DNA of 5,889 nt from Quisquiliibacterium sp. (lineage in GTDB: Bacteria; Pseudomonadota; Gammaproteobacteria; Burkholderiales; Burkholderiaceae_E), in NCBI GenBank assembly GCA_030830765.1, contig JAURMJ010000233.1, positions 1 to 5,889 on the forward strand, in the 5' to 3' direction. Of the stretch, positions 1 to 5,889 are shown piece after piece (within the stretch, counting starts at the first letter, position 1; each line of letters begins with the position of its first letter). Below the pieces are notes generated by a model. It searched no databases. It was not told the DNA's origin and worked only from the letters and a program-made list of their open reading frames with translations. The position numbers and the translations under genes were made by a program.

Positions 1-820
1 TCGCTTTGATCGCAAGTCGGTGATCATCGCGCTGGGGGGCGGCGTTGTCGGCGATATCGCCGGATTTGCCGCGGCGGTCTATCAGCGTGGCATCGAATTC
101 ATCCAGGTGCCAACGACGTTGCTTGCGCAGGTTGATTCTTCGGTCGGCGGCAAGACGGGCATCAATCATCCCCAGGGCAAGAACATGATCGGCGCCTTCC
201 ATCAGCCCAGACTGGTGCTGGCTGATGTGGGCTGCCTGCAGACCTTGCCGGATCGTGAACTGAGCGCTGGGCTCGCTGAGGTCATCAAGCATGGTGCGAT
301 TGCAGATCCGGCCTATCTTGAGCGCGTCGAGCATGACTTGCCGGCGCTGCTGGAGCGGGACCCGGATGCGTTGGCCGAGGCGGTTGCGCGTTCCTGCGAA
401 ATCAAGGCGCAGGTTGTTGCCCAGGATGAGCGGGAGGGCGGTCTGCGCGCGATTCTGAATTTCGGTCATACCTTCGGGCATGCCATCGAAGCGGGATTGG
501 GTTACGGCGAGTGGCTCCATGGTGAGGCCGTTGGGGCCGGTATGGTGATGGCGGCTGATCTGTCGGCGCGCCTCGGGCTCCTGCCGCAGACTGATGCCCG
601 GCGTCTGACTGAAACGATCGCAGCTGCAAAGCTGCCGATCAGCGGCCCGCTTTGGGATTTGGATCGTTACGTTGAACTGATGAGCGTCGACAAGAAAGCT
701 GAGCGGGGCACGCCCAAGTTCGTACTCTTGCAGGCGATCGGCAAGGCCTGCGTGCAGCGCGCACCCGACGAGCAGGTGAGGGCGACCTTGCAGGCCTGTA
801 CGATCCGGGCCGGCAGTTGA
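1..820 (+). CDS. aroB: 3-dehydroquinate synthase, 5' end missing
   Basis: This enzyme converts DAHP to 3-dehydroquinate, the second step of the cytoplasmic shikimate pathway, using NAD+ and a divalent metal (family knowledge). The reading frame is already open at base 2, so the gene runs in from the left. The GTG at base 20 lies inside the conserved core and is not the start. About 272 residues are visible of a usual ~360, so roughly 90 N-terminal residues are missing. Visible landmarks are the NAD-binding glycine motif ALGGGVVGD just after base 29, then the [19 protein letters not shown] block. The three expected metal ligands are all present: Glu in AEVIKHG (278-280), His in [11 protein letters not shown] (467-469) and His in [10 protein letters not shown] (518-520). 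No frameshift or missing key residue is seen. aroK is the usual upstream neighbour but is outside the window. The stop TGA is at 818-820, and the dgt-like gene follows almost at once, suggesting co-transcription. Confidence 0.97.
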   Translation, partial: RFDRKSVIIALGGGVVGDIAGFAAAVYQRGIEFIQVPTTLLAQVDSSVGGKTGINHPQGKNMIGAFHQPRLVLADVGCLQTLPDRELSAGLAEVIKHGAIADPAYLERVEHDLPALLERDPDALAEAVARSCEIKAQVVAQDEREGGLRAILNFGHTFGHAIEAGLGYGEWLHGEAVGAGMVMAADLSARLGLLPQTDARRLTETIAAAKLPISGPLWDLDRYVELMSVDKKAERGTPKFVLLQAIGKACVQRAPDEQVRATLQACTIRAGS

Positions 821-842
821 ACCGGTCGTGCAGCGAGCTGGC

Positions 843-1979
843 ATGTCCTTGCAGACCTCAGCTCGCGGTGTAGCGGGTTACGCGGCGCAGTCCGAGGCAA
901 GCCGGGGCCGGCGCCATGCGGAGCCGCCCGCAACTACCCGCAGCGATTTTCAACGTGATCGGGATCGGATCATCCACTCGACTGCGTTCAGGCGCCTGGA
1001 GTACAAGACTCAGGTATTCCTGAACCATGAGGGCGATCTTTTCCGGACGCGGCTGACGCACTCGATCGAAGTGGCGCAGATCGCCCGCTCGATCGCGCGT
1101 GCATTGCAGCTTGATGAGGATCTGGTCGAAGCGATTGCGCTGGCGCATGACCTGGGTCACACGCCATTCGGTCATGCGGGGCAGGATGCACTCAACGCAT
1201 GCATGCGCGGGCACGGTGGCTTTGAGCACAACCTGCAGTCGCTGCGCGTGGTCGATGAACTTGAACAGCGCTACGCCGCGTTCGAGGGGCTGAATCTGTG
1301 TTTTGAGACCCGAGAAGGCATTCTGAAGCACTGCTCGGTTGCGAACGCCCGCAGACTGGGCGATGTCGGGCTGCGTTTCTTGCAGGGTGGGCAGCCGTCA
1401 CTGGAGGCTCAGGTTGCAAATCTGGCCGATGAAATCGCCTACAACAATCATGATGTTGACGACGGCCTGCGATCCGGCCTGATCTCGATCGAACAACTTG
1501 GGCAAGTGGAACTTTTTTCGCGTCATGCCGATTGGGTTCGATCCGCCTATCCTGCGATTGCCGAGCGGAGACTCATTCACGAAACGGTGCGGCGCATGAT
1601 CGATGAACTGGTCGGTGATCTGCTGACCGAGACCCGTCACCGGATTGCTCAGGCAGCACCGGTGTCCGTCGATGATGTACGCAAGGCCGGCCCACTGGTG
1701 GCGTTTTCCGATCCCATGCGCCAGCAGGCCAGGGATCTGAAATCCTTCCTTCACAAACAGCTTTATCGCCATCCGCGCGTAGTGTCCGTGATGGACGATG
1801 CACAGCATGCGGTGCGAACGCTCTTTGCCGCCTATGCATCAGATGAAACACTTTTGCCGCCGGAGCACCGGGAGCGTGTTGCGGGACTGGGCATCCGGGC
1901 TGTTGCGGATTACATTGCGGGCATGACTGATCGCTTTGCGCTCAAGGAGTTGGCGCGGGTGACCGGGCCCAACTCCTAG
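843..1979 (+). CDS. dgt: dGTP triphosphohydrolase-like protein (HD superfamily)
   Basis: Probably hydrolyses dGTP or other dNTPs to the deoxynucleoside and triphosphate, acting in the cytoplasm on nucleotide pools (family knowledge). It is 378 residues from ATG 843, the size of the shorter 'dGTPase-like' subfamily rather than the ~500-residue E. coli Dgt, so substrate preference is uncertain. The N-terminal signature SRGRR precedes [21 protein letters not shown]. The HD-domain metal ligands follow: His73 in RLTHS, His102-Asp103 in [12 protein letters not shown] and Asp196 in [15 protein letters not shown]. The [10 protein letters not shown] motif around residues 124-133 is also typical. Two in-frame starts are possible. 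GTG 828 (383 residues) has no visible ribosome binding site. ATG 843 has only a weak GAG five bases upstream, but it is an ATG and leaves a family-like N-terminal length before SRGRR, so I prefer it. It lies just after aroB and 7 bases before the transporter gene, in an apparent operon. No defects are seen. Confidence 0.93.
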   Translation: MSLQTSARGVAGYAAQSEASRGRRHAEPPATTRSDFQRDRDRIIHSTAFRRLEYKTQVFLNHEGDLFRTRLTHSIEVAQIARSIARALQLDEDLVEAIALAHDLGHTPFGHAGQDALNACMRGHGGFEHNLQSLRVVDELEQRYAAFEGLNLCFETREGILKHCSVANARRLGDVGLRFLQGGQPSLEAQVANLADEIAYNNHDVDDGLRSGLISIEQLGQVELFSRHADWVRSAYPAIAERRLIHETVRRMIDELVGDLLTETRHRIAQAAPVSVDDVRKAGPLVAFSDPMRQQARDLKSFLHKQLYRHPRVVSVMDDAQHAVRTLFAAYASDETLLPPEHRERVAGLGIRAVADYIAGMTDRFALKELARVTGPNS

Positions 1980-1983
1980 GAAG
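1978..1983 (+). promoter_or_regulatory. Ribosome binding site of the MFS gene, overlapping the dgt stop
   Basis: AGGAAG begins within the dgt stop codon TAG (1977-1979) and lies just upstream of tandem ATG codons at 1987 and 1990. From the AGGA core the spacing is 5 bases to the first ATG and 8 to the second, so either or both may be used. The overlap with the stop codon suggests that translation of dgt and of the transporter is coupled. Confidence 0.6.
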
Positions 1984-1986
1984 CAC

Positions 1987-3183
1987 ATGATGCAGATTCC
2001 TCGAAGCACCGCACTGCTACTGAATGTTGCGCACGCGATCGATCACATGTTCCTGCTGATCTTTGCGACTGCGGTCGCTGCGGTCGCTCAGGATTTTGGC
2101 TTCGAACGTTGGGAGGATCTGATGCCTTACAGCGTTGGCGCTTTCTTGATGTTCGGGCTGGGTTCGGTGCCCTCAGGTCGGCTTGGCGATCTTTGGGGTC
2201 GCCGCTCAATGATGCTGGTGTTCTTCTTTGGCATGGGCCTGTCATCGATGCTGGTCGCGCTGTCGCAGGGGCCCTGGAGCCTGGCGGTGGCGCTGGCCGT
2301 GCTCGGCGCGTTCTCATCGATTTATCACCCGGTGGGGATCCCGATGCTGGTGCAGGGCGCAAGCAAGGCAGGCGCAATCATCGGATTCAATGGGCTGGCC
2401 GGCAACCTGGGGATTGCCTGCGCAGCGCTGCTGACCGGTCTCCTGGTCAAGTTCTTCGGTTGGCGCATGGCGTTTACGCTGCCGGGGCTCTTGTGCGTTG
2501 CGCTGGGTTTCTGGTTTGCCCGAGTGACTCCGCGGGAAACCGAAGCACCCGCAAAACGCAGCTCAAAGAGCGTGCCTCTGCCCAGGGCGACAATGGCCAG
2601 AATCGTGCTGATCATGACGGCGACAGCCATCACCGGCAGTCTGCTGTTCAATTTCACGACCAATGGCAATGGACAGTTGATGCGGGAGCGTTTTGCCGGG
2701 CTGGTTGATGATCCAGGGACGCTCGGCTTGATGCTTGCCGCGGTCTACGCAGTCGCTTCACTGGCGCAGGTGGTGGTCGGGCAGTTGATTGACCGAATTT
2801 CACTGCGCAGGCTCTACCTGTCGATCGTGCTGTTGCAGCCGCCGCTGCTGGCGCTGGCTGCGCTGGCCGACGGCTGGCTGCTGATGGCGCTTCAGACTGG
2901 TTTCATGATTGCGATCTTCGGCGCGATCCCGTTCACCGATGCAATGATTGTGCGTTACATCGACGATCGGATGCGCTCGCGAGTGACCGGTGCCCGTCTG
3001 GCGATTTCCTTCGGGGTGAGCTCGGCTGCAGTTTGGCTGCTGGGGCCGGTGGTCAAGGCGGCCGGATTCGCGACGCTTCTGTACGCAATGTCGGCGATTG
3101 CGGTCCTTACCGCGCTGTTTGTACTGATGCTGCCCGACCCTGAACGGGCCATCGTGGAGACTCCTGCCGATGCCGGTGCATGA
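1987..3183 (+). CDS. Major facilitator superfamily transporter, substrate unknown
   Basis: An inner-membrane secondary transporter of 398 residues, the usual MFS size. From hydrophobicity I place twelve helices near residues 8-34, 45-64, 74-92, 97-117, 134-156, 162-179, 204-224, 245-268, 275-293, 296-318, 335-357 and 360-381. A charged cytoplasmic loop (about 180-203) separates the two six-helix halves. MFS motif A is clear in loop 2-3 (GRLGDLWGRR, residues 64-73), and a degenerate copy lies between helices 8 and 9 (GQLIDRISLRR, 265-275). The helix 4 end, SSIYHPVGIPML (110-121), and the His/Asp pair in helix 1 (AHAIDH) recall the fosmidomycin-resistance-like (Fsr) branch. That is only a resemblance and does not set a substrate. 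The start is one of two adjacent ATGs at 1987 and 1990. The gene sits 7 bases after dgt in an apparent operon, but neither dgt nor aroB suggests what is carried. Sugar, organic acid or drug efflux all remain possible. Confidence 0.9.
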   Translation: MMQIPRSTALLLNVAHAIDHMFLLIFATAVAAVAQDFGFERWEDLMPYSVGAFLMFGLGSVPSGRLGDLWGRRSMMLVFFFGMGLSSMLVALSQGPWSLAVALAVLGAFSSIYHPVGIPMLVQGASKAGAIIGFNGLAGNLGIACAALLTGLLVKFFGWRMAFTLPGLLCVALGFWFARVTPRETEAPAKRSSKSVPLPRATMARIVLIMTATAITGSLLFNFTTNGNGQLMRERFAGLVDDPGTLGLMLAAVYAVASLAQVVVGQLIDRISLRRLYLSIVLLQPPLLALAALADGWLLMALQTGFMIAIFGAIPFTDAMIVRYIDDRMRSRVTGARLAISFGVSSAAVWLLGPVVKAAGFATLLYAMSAIAVLTALFVLMLPDPERAIVETPADAGA

Positions 3184-3283
3184 GCGCGTGCAAGCCTGTG
3201 TATTGAATCGCTCTGGAGCCCTCTGAGCGGGGGCATTCGCGCAACAGATCCAATCCGCGCCACGGGGAAAACCCCTACGAACC

Positions 3284-3312
3284 TTCAATTGGGCGGCTTC
3301 TCGCGCTATACT
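3284..3312 (+). promoter_or_regulatory. Candidate sigma-70 promoter for gltB
   Basis: The -10 box TATACT (3307-3312) matches the consensus TATAAT at five of six positions. TTCAAT (3284-3289) lies exactly 17 bases upstream and matches the -35 consensus at three of six. Transcription would start near 3319 and give a leader of about 235 bases before gltB. A weak -35 box would fit a gene that depends on an activator, but no activator site is identified. This is the best promoter-like pair I see in the gap. Confidence 0.5.
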
Positions 3313-3362
3313 GCAAGGTTCGTTCTCTTTTGTTGCGCCGCACCGCATCAATATTCGGTTGC

Positions 3363-3461
3363 ATGGGGTGTCTGGCGCTAGTGAGCACTAACAATCCAGG
3401 TGGGATCGCCGTCCAGCGGCTCGTTGCGCTGTTTGGCGGCATGCCGGGTAGACCGGCATGA
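3363..3461 (+). CDS. Possible 32-codon upstream ORF in the gltB leader (speculative)
   Basis: An ATG at 3363 opens a 32-codon frame ending with TGA at 3459-3461. The stop overlaps, as ATGA, an ATG at 3458 that is in frame with gltB. The peptide starts MGCLALVSTNN and ends GGMPGRPA. It resembles nothing I recognise and is not enriched in Glu or Gln codons, as a classical glutamate-sensing attenuator peptide might be. No convincing ribosome binding site precedes it. Hairpin 1 covers its last codons, so ribosomes translating it would open that hairpin. A frame this short can easily arise by chance. Confidence 0.15.
   Translation: MGCLALVSTNNPGGIAVQRLVALFGGMPGRPA
3379..3390. repeat. Short interrupted palindrome in the gltB leader
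   Basis: TAGTG and CACTA are perfect inverted copies separated by the two bases AG. The size suits a dimeric regulator's half-sites better than an RNA hairpin, because a two-base loop cannot close. It lies about 60 bases after the expected transcription start, where a repressor could act. A ten-base match can occur by chance, and no regulator is identified. Confidence 0.3.
3440..3460 (+). promoter_or_regulatory. Leader hairpin 1 upstream of gltB
   Basis: CATGCCGG (3440-3447) and CCGGCATG (3453-3460) form a perfect, GC-rich eight-base-pair stem around the five-base loop GTAGA. No run of T follows, so it is not a standard intrinsic terminator. It lies about 95 bases upstream of the gltB start. 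It could stabilise the leader RNA, bind a protein or form part of a switch. The stem is seen directly; the role is inferred. Confidence 0.5.
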
Positions 3462-3468
3462 GTGGGGT

Positions 3469-3491
3469 TTGCCGCGCGTTGTGTGCGGCAA
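3469..3491 (+). promoter_or_regulatory. Leader hairpin 2 upstream of gltB
   Basis: TTGCCGC (3469-3475) pairs perfectly with GCGGCAA (3485-3491). The nine-base interval can be shortened by G-T, C-G and G-T pairs to a three-base loop. Only TTT follows (3492-3494, reading TTTGTCC), so any terminator activity would be weak. The TGCCGC arm can also pair with a second GCGGCA at 3436-3441, so two alternative folds exist. That is suggestive of attenuation but not proof of it. Confidence 0.45.
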
Positions 3492-3542
3492 TTTGTCCAC
3501 AAAATCCAGCCAGGGTGTTGGTGCGCTTGAGCAATAGCAGCC

Positions 3543-3546
3543 GGAG
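3543..3546 (+). promoter_or_regulatory. Ribosome binding site of gltB
   Basis: GGAG lies 7 bases before ATG 3554 and 4 bases before the adjacent GTG 3551. The spacing favours ATG 3554 as the gltB start. The upstream in-frame ATG 3458 and the downstream ATG 3566 lack a comparable site. Confidence 0.6.
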
Positions 3547-3553
3547 TACCGTG

Positions 3554-5889
3554 ATGCACAAAGCAATGGGCGCCCAGGGCGTCGATCAGGCGACCGCACT
3601 GGTCACGAAACCAGAGGCGCAAGGCCTCTACGATCCTGCCAACGAGCATGATGCCTGTGGCGTCGGCTTCGTTGCCCACATCAAGGGCCATAAAACTCAC
3701 AAGATCATTGAGCAAGGGCTTCAGATCCTGGTCAACCTGGATCACCGTGGCGCCGTTGGTGCCGATCCGCTGATGGGCGATGGCGCCGGTCTGCTGTCCC
3801 AGATTCCGGACCAGTTATTCCGTGAGGAAATGGCTGCTCAGGGGGTGAACCTGCCGCCAGCCGGCGAGTACGGCGTCGGCATGGTGTTCATGCCCAAGGA
3901 AACTGCATCGCGTATTGCCGTGGAGCAGGAACTCGAGCGCGCCGTGCGCAGCGAAGGCCAGGTGATGCTTGGCTGGCGCGATGTGCCGATCGACGAAACC
4001 ATGCCGATGTCGCCAACGGTTCGGGCCAAGGAGCCTGTGATCCGTCAGATCTTCGTCGGTCGCGGTCCGGATGTGATGGTCACCGATGCGCTTGAGCGCA
4101 AGCTGTACGTGATCCGCAAGCGGGCAAGTCATGCAATCCGTCGGCTCGACCTGAAGCATGGCAAGGAGTATTTCGTGCCGTCGTTGTCGGCGCGCACGAT
4201 CGTTTACAAGGGGCTGCTGCTTGCAGACCAGGTCGGCACTTACTTCAAGGATCTGCAGGATCCGCGTTTCGTCTCGGCGCTTGCACTGGTGCACCAGCGG
4301 TTTTCAACCAACACGTTCCCGGAATGGCCGCTTGCGCATCCGTACCGCCTGATCGCCCACAACGGGGAGATCAACACGGTCAAGGGCAACTACAACTGGT
4401 TGCGCGCCCGTGAGGGCGTGATGCGTTCGCCGGTGCTCGGTGATGATCTGGCCAAGCTGTACCCGCTGGTCTATGCAGGGCAATCGGATACTGCCACCTT
4501 CGACAACTGCCTCGAGTTGCTGGTGATGGCTGGCTACCCGATTGCGCATGCGGTCATGATGATGATTCCCGAGGCTTGGGAGCAGCACACGCAGATGGAT
4601 CCGAAGCGTCGGGCGTTCTACGAGTTCCACGCTGCAATGATGGAGCCTTGGGATGGTCCCGCCGCGATCGCGTTCACCGATGGTCGTCAGATCGGGGCTA
4701 CGCTCGATCGCAATGGCCTGCGTCCGGCGCGTTACTGTGTGACCGACGATGATGTGGTCATCATGGCCTCGGAATCCGGCGTCCTGCCGATCCCCGAGAG
4801 CAAGATCGTCAAGAAGTGGCGACTGCAGCCAGGCAAGATGTTCCTGATCGACCTCGATCAGGGGCGCATCATCGAAGATGCCGAACTCAAAAATCTGCTT
4901 TCGAACAGCAAGCCGTATCGCGAGTGGATCGAGGCAATCCGTATCAAGCTGGACGAGATTGATGTGCCGCTGGATCCGGCTGCCGCTGTGCGCGCGGCCC
5001 AAGGGCCGTCGGAGGCCGCTGCGCGTCATACCGAGTCGATTGCTGACGATGTTTCTCAGCACACGCCGTCTCCGACGCTTTCGCTGCTCGATCGTCAGCA
5101 GGCTTTCGGCTTCTCGCAGGAAGACATCAAGTTTCTGATGGCGCCGATGGCTGCCGCTGGCGAAGAAGCTACCGGTTCGATGGGTAACGATTCCCCGCTG
5201 GCCGTGCTGTCCAACAAGGACAAGTCGCTTTACAACTACTTCAAGCAGTTGTTCGCGCAGGTGACCAATCCGCCGATCGACCCGATTCGTGAGCAGCTGG
5301 TGATGTCGCTGGTGTCGTTCATTGGTCCGAAGCCCAACCTGCTCGACCTGAACAACACGAATCCACCGATCCGCCTTGAGGTTTCGCAGCCGGTGCTCGA
5401 TTTCGACGAGATGGCCAAGATTCGTCATATCGAGCGCTACACGGACAACAAGTTCAAGTCGTGGGAGCTCAACGTCTGCTATCCGGTGGCCTGGGGTGCA
5501 GAGGGCGTCGAGGCTCGTCTGGCATCACTGGTCGCCGAGGCTGAGGACGCAGTTTGTTCGGGCTACAACATCCTGATCGTTTCTGATCGCAAGGTCAGTC
5601 GTGACGATGTTGCAATCCCTGCGCTGTTGGCAACCAGTGCGGTGCATCAGCACCTGATCAACAAGGGGCTGCGCACCAACACCGGTCTGGTCGTCGAGAC
5701 CGGATCGGCGCGTGAGGTGCATCACTTTGCGTTGCTGGCTGGATATGGTGCCGAGGCCATCCATCCGTATCTGGCGATGGAAACGCTGGTTGATATGCAT
5801 CGCGACATGGTTGGCGACATCGGTCCCGAAAAGGCTGTCAAGAACTTCGTCAAGGCGATCGGCAAGGGTCTGAACAAGGTGATGTCCAA
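3554..5889 (+). CDS. gltB: Glutamate synthase (NADPH) large subunit, 3' end missing
   Basis: GltB makes glutamate from glutamine and 2-oxoglutarate in the cytoplasm with the GltD subunit, as the second half of the GS-GOGAT nitrogen assimilation route (family knowledge). The frame is open from ATG 3554 to the window end: 778 complete residues, about half of the usual ~1500. A 34-residue propeptide precedes the catalytic Cys35 in NEHDACGVGF, where self-cleavage exposes the nucleophile of the class II glutamine amidotransferase domain (about 35-450). That domain keeps HQRFSTNTFPEW (from His247), NGEIN (270-274), QSDTATFDN (from 310) and DRNGLRPARY (from 385). A variable linker covers 470-509. 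The central domain starts near LLDRQQAFGFSQED and includes GEEATGSMGNDSP. The window ends at KGLNKVMS, where the FMN-binding synthase domain begins, so the FMN and iron-sulfur sites are not visible. ATG 3554 fits the ribosome binding site and propeptide length; GTG 3551 or ATG 3458 are less likely. gltD is expected downstream. Confidence 0.97.
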   Translation, partial: MHKAMGAQGVDQATALVTKPEAQGLYDPANEHDACGVGFVAHIKGHKTHKIIEQGLQILVNLDHRGAVGADPLMGDGAGLLSQIPDQLFREEMAAQGVNLPPAGEYGVGMVFMPKETASRIAVEQELERAVRSEGQVMLGWRDVPIDETMPMSPTVRAKEPVIRQIFVGRGPDVMVTDALERKLYVIRKRASHAIRRLDLKHGKEYFVPSLSARTIVYKGLLLADQVGTYFKDLQDPRFVSALALVHQRFSTNTFPEWPLAHPYRLIAHNGEINTVKGNYNWLRAREGVMRSPVLGDDLAKLYPLVYAGQSDTATFDNCLELLVMAGYPIAHAVMMMIPEAWEQHTQMDPKRRAFYEFHAAMMEPWDGPAAIAFTDGRQIGATLDRNGLRPARYCVTDDDVVIMASESGVLPIPESKIVKKWRLQPGKMFLIDLDQGRIIEDAELKNLLSNSKPYREWIEAIRIKLDEIDVPLDPAAAVRAAQGPSEAAARHTESIADDVSQHTPSPTLSLLDRQQAFGFSQEDIKFLMAPMAAAGEEATGSMGNDSPLAVLSNKDKSLYNYFKQLFAQVTNPPIDPIREQLVMSLVSFIGPKPNLLDLNNTNPPIRLEVSQPVLDFDEMAKIRHIERYTDNKFKSWELNVCYPVAWGAEGVEARLASLVAEAEDAVCSGYNILIVSDRKVSRDDVAIPALLATSAVHQHLINKGLRTNTGLVVETGSAREVHHFALLAGYGAEAIHPYLAMETLVDMHRDMVGDIGPEKAVKNFVKAIGKGLNKVMS

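Larger units (their letters stand above)
3184..3553. other. Non-coding stretch between the MFS gene and gltB
   Basis: About 370 bases with no confident gene on either strand. The first 100 bases after the transporter stop show only weak inverted repeats and no convincing terminator. A promoter-like pair follows at 3284-3312. The remaining ~235 bases would be the gltB leader, with a palindrome (3379-3390), two hairpins (3440-3460 and 3469-3491) and the gltB ribosome binding site (3543-3546). The minus-strand open frames here show no recognisable protein. Confidence 0.6.

Noticed and set aside
2109..2708. Plus-strand open frame (199 codons) inside the MFS gene
   Set aside because: It is out of frame with a well-supported membrane protein and shows no protein-like motifs.
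3209..3229. CGCTC...GAGCG inverted repeat just after the MFS stop
   Set aside because: It has five pairs around an 11-base loop and no T-run. It could occur by chance in GC-rich DNA.
3264..3275. GGGG-AAAA-CCCC as a terminator after the MFS gene
   Set aside because: The stem has only four base pairs and no T-run follows. It is too weak to call an intrinsic terminator.
3289..3306. Possible sigma-54 (-24/-12) promoter for gltB
   Set aside because: The GG and GC elements fit only loosely, and the TGGCAC and TTGCA context is absent. The sigma-70-like pair is a better match.
2800..3745. Minus-strand open frames covering the MFS 3' end, the gap and the gltB 5' end
   Set aside because: They overlap confident genes on the other strand, and their translations are low-complexity with no family features.
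4304..5428. Long minus-strand open frame (374 codons) opposite gltB
   Set aside because: It lies wholly within conserved gltB coding sequence. Its translation is rich in Arg and His with no recognisable domain, as expected for the antisense of a GC-rich gene.

Overview
The window looks like a chromosomal housekeeping region of a moderately GC-rich Gram-negative bacterium, most likely a betaproteobacterium of the Rhodocyclales type (Azoarcus, Thauera, Dechloromonas and relatives). This is inferred from the protein sequences and from the gene order aroB - dgt - (transporter) - gltB, which I recall from that group. No database search was possible, so the placement is an inference.

Left part (1-3183): three plus-strand genes are packed head to tail and probably form one transcription unit. 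The first is the 3' three-quarters of aroB (3-dehydroquinate synthase, shikimate pathway), cut by the window edge. A dgt-like dNTP triphosphohydrolase of the HD superfamily follows, then a 12-helix major facilitator transporter of unknown substrate. The open gap between aroB and dgt is 7-22 bases, depending on the dgt start. The dgt-transporter gap is 7 bases, and the transporter's ribosome binding site overlaps the dgt stop codon, which suggests translational coupling.

Middle part (3184-3553): about 370 bases without a confident gene. It holds a plausible sigma-70 promoter near 3284-3312 and then a leader of roughly 235 bases. In the leader are a short interrupted palindrome, two perfect-stem hairpins with a possible alternative pairing, and a weak 32-codon upstream ORF. 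That ORF's stop overlaps an ATG in frame with gltB.

Right part (3554-5889): the 5' half of gltB, the large subunit of NADPH-dependent glutamate synthase. It contains the propeptide, the complete class II glutamine amidotransferase domain and the central domain, and it breaks off as the FMN-binding synthase domain begins. gltD would be expected downstream, outside the window.

The genes serve separate core functions: aromatic amino acid synthesis, nucleotide pool control, transport and nitrogen assimilation. I found no mobile element, CRISPR array, tRNA or rRNA, and no sign of a new defence or metabolic system. The part most worth a second look is the structured gltB leader.
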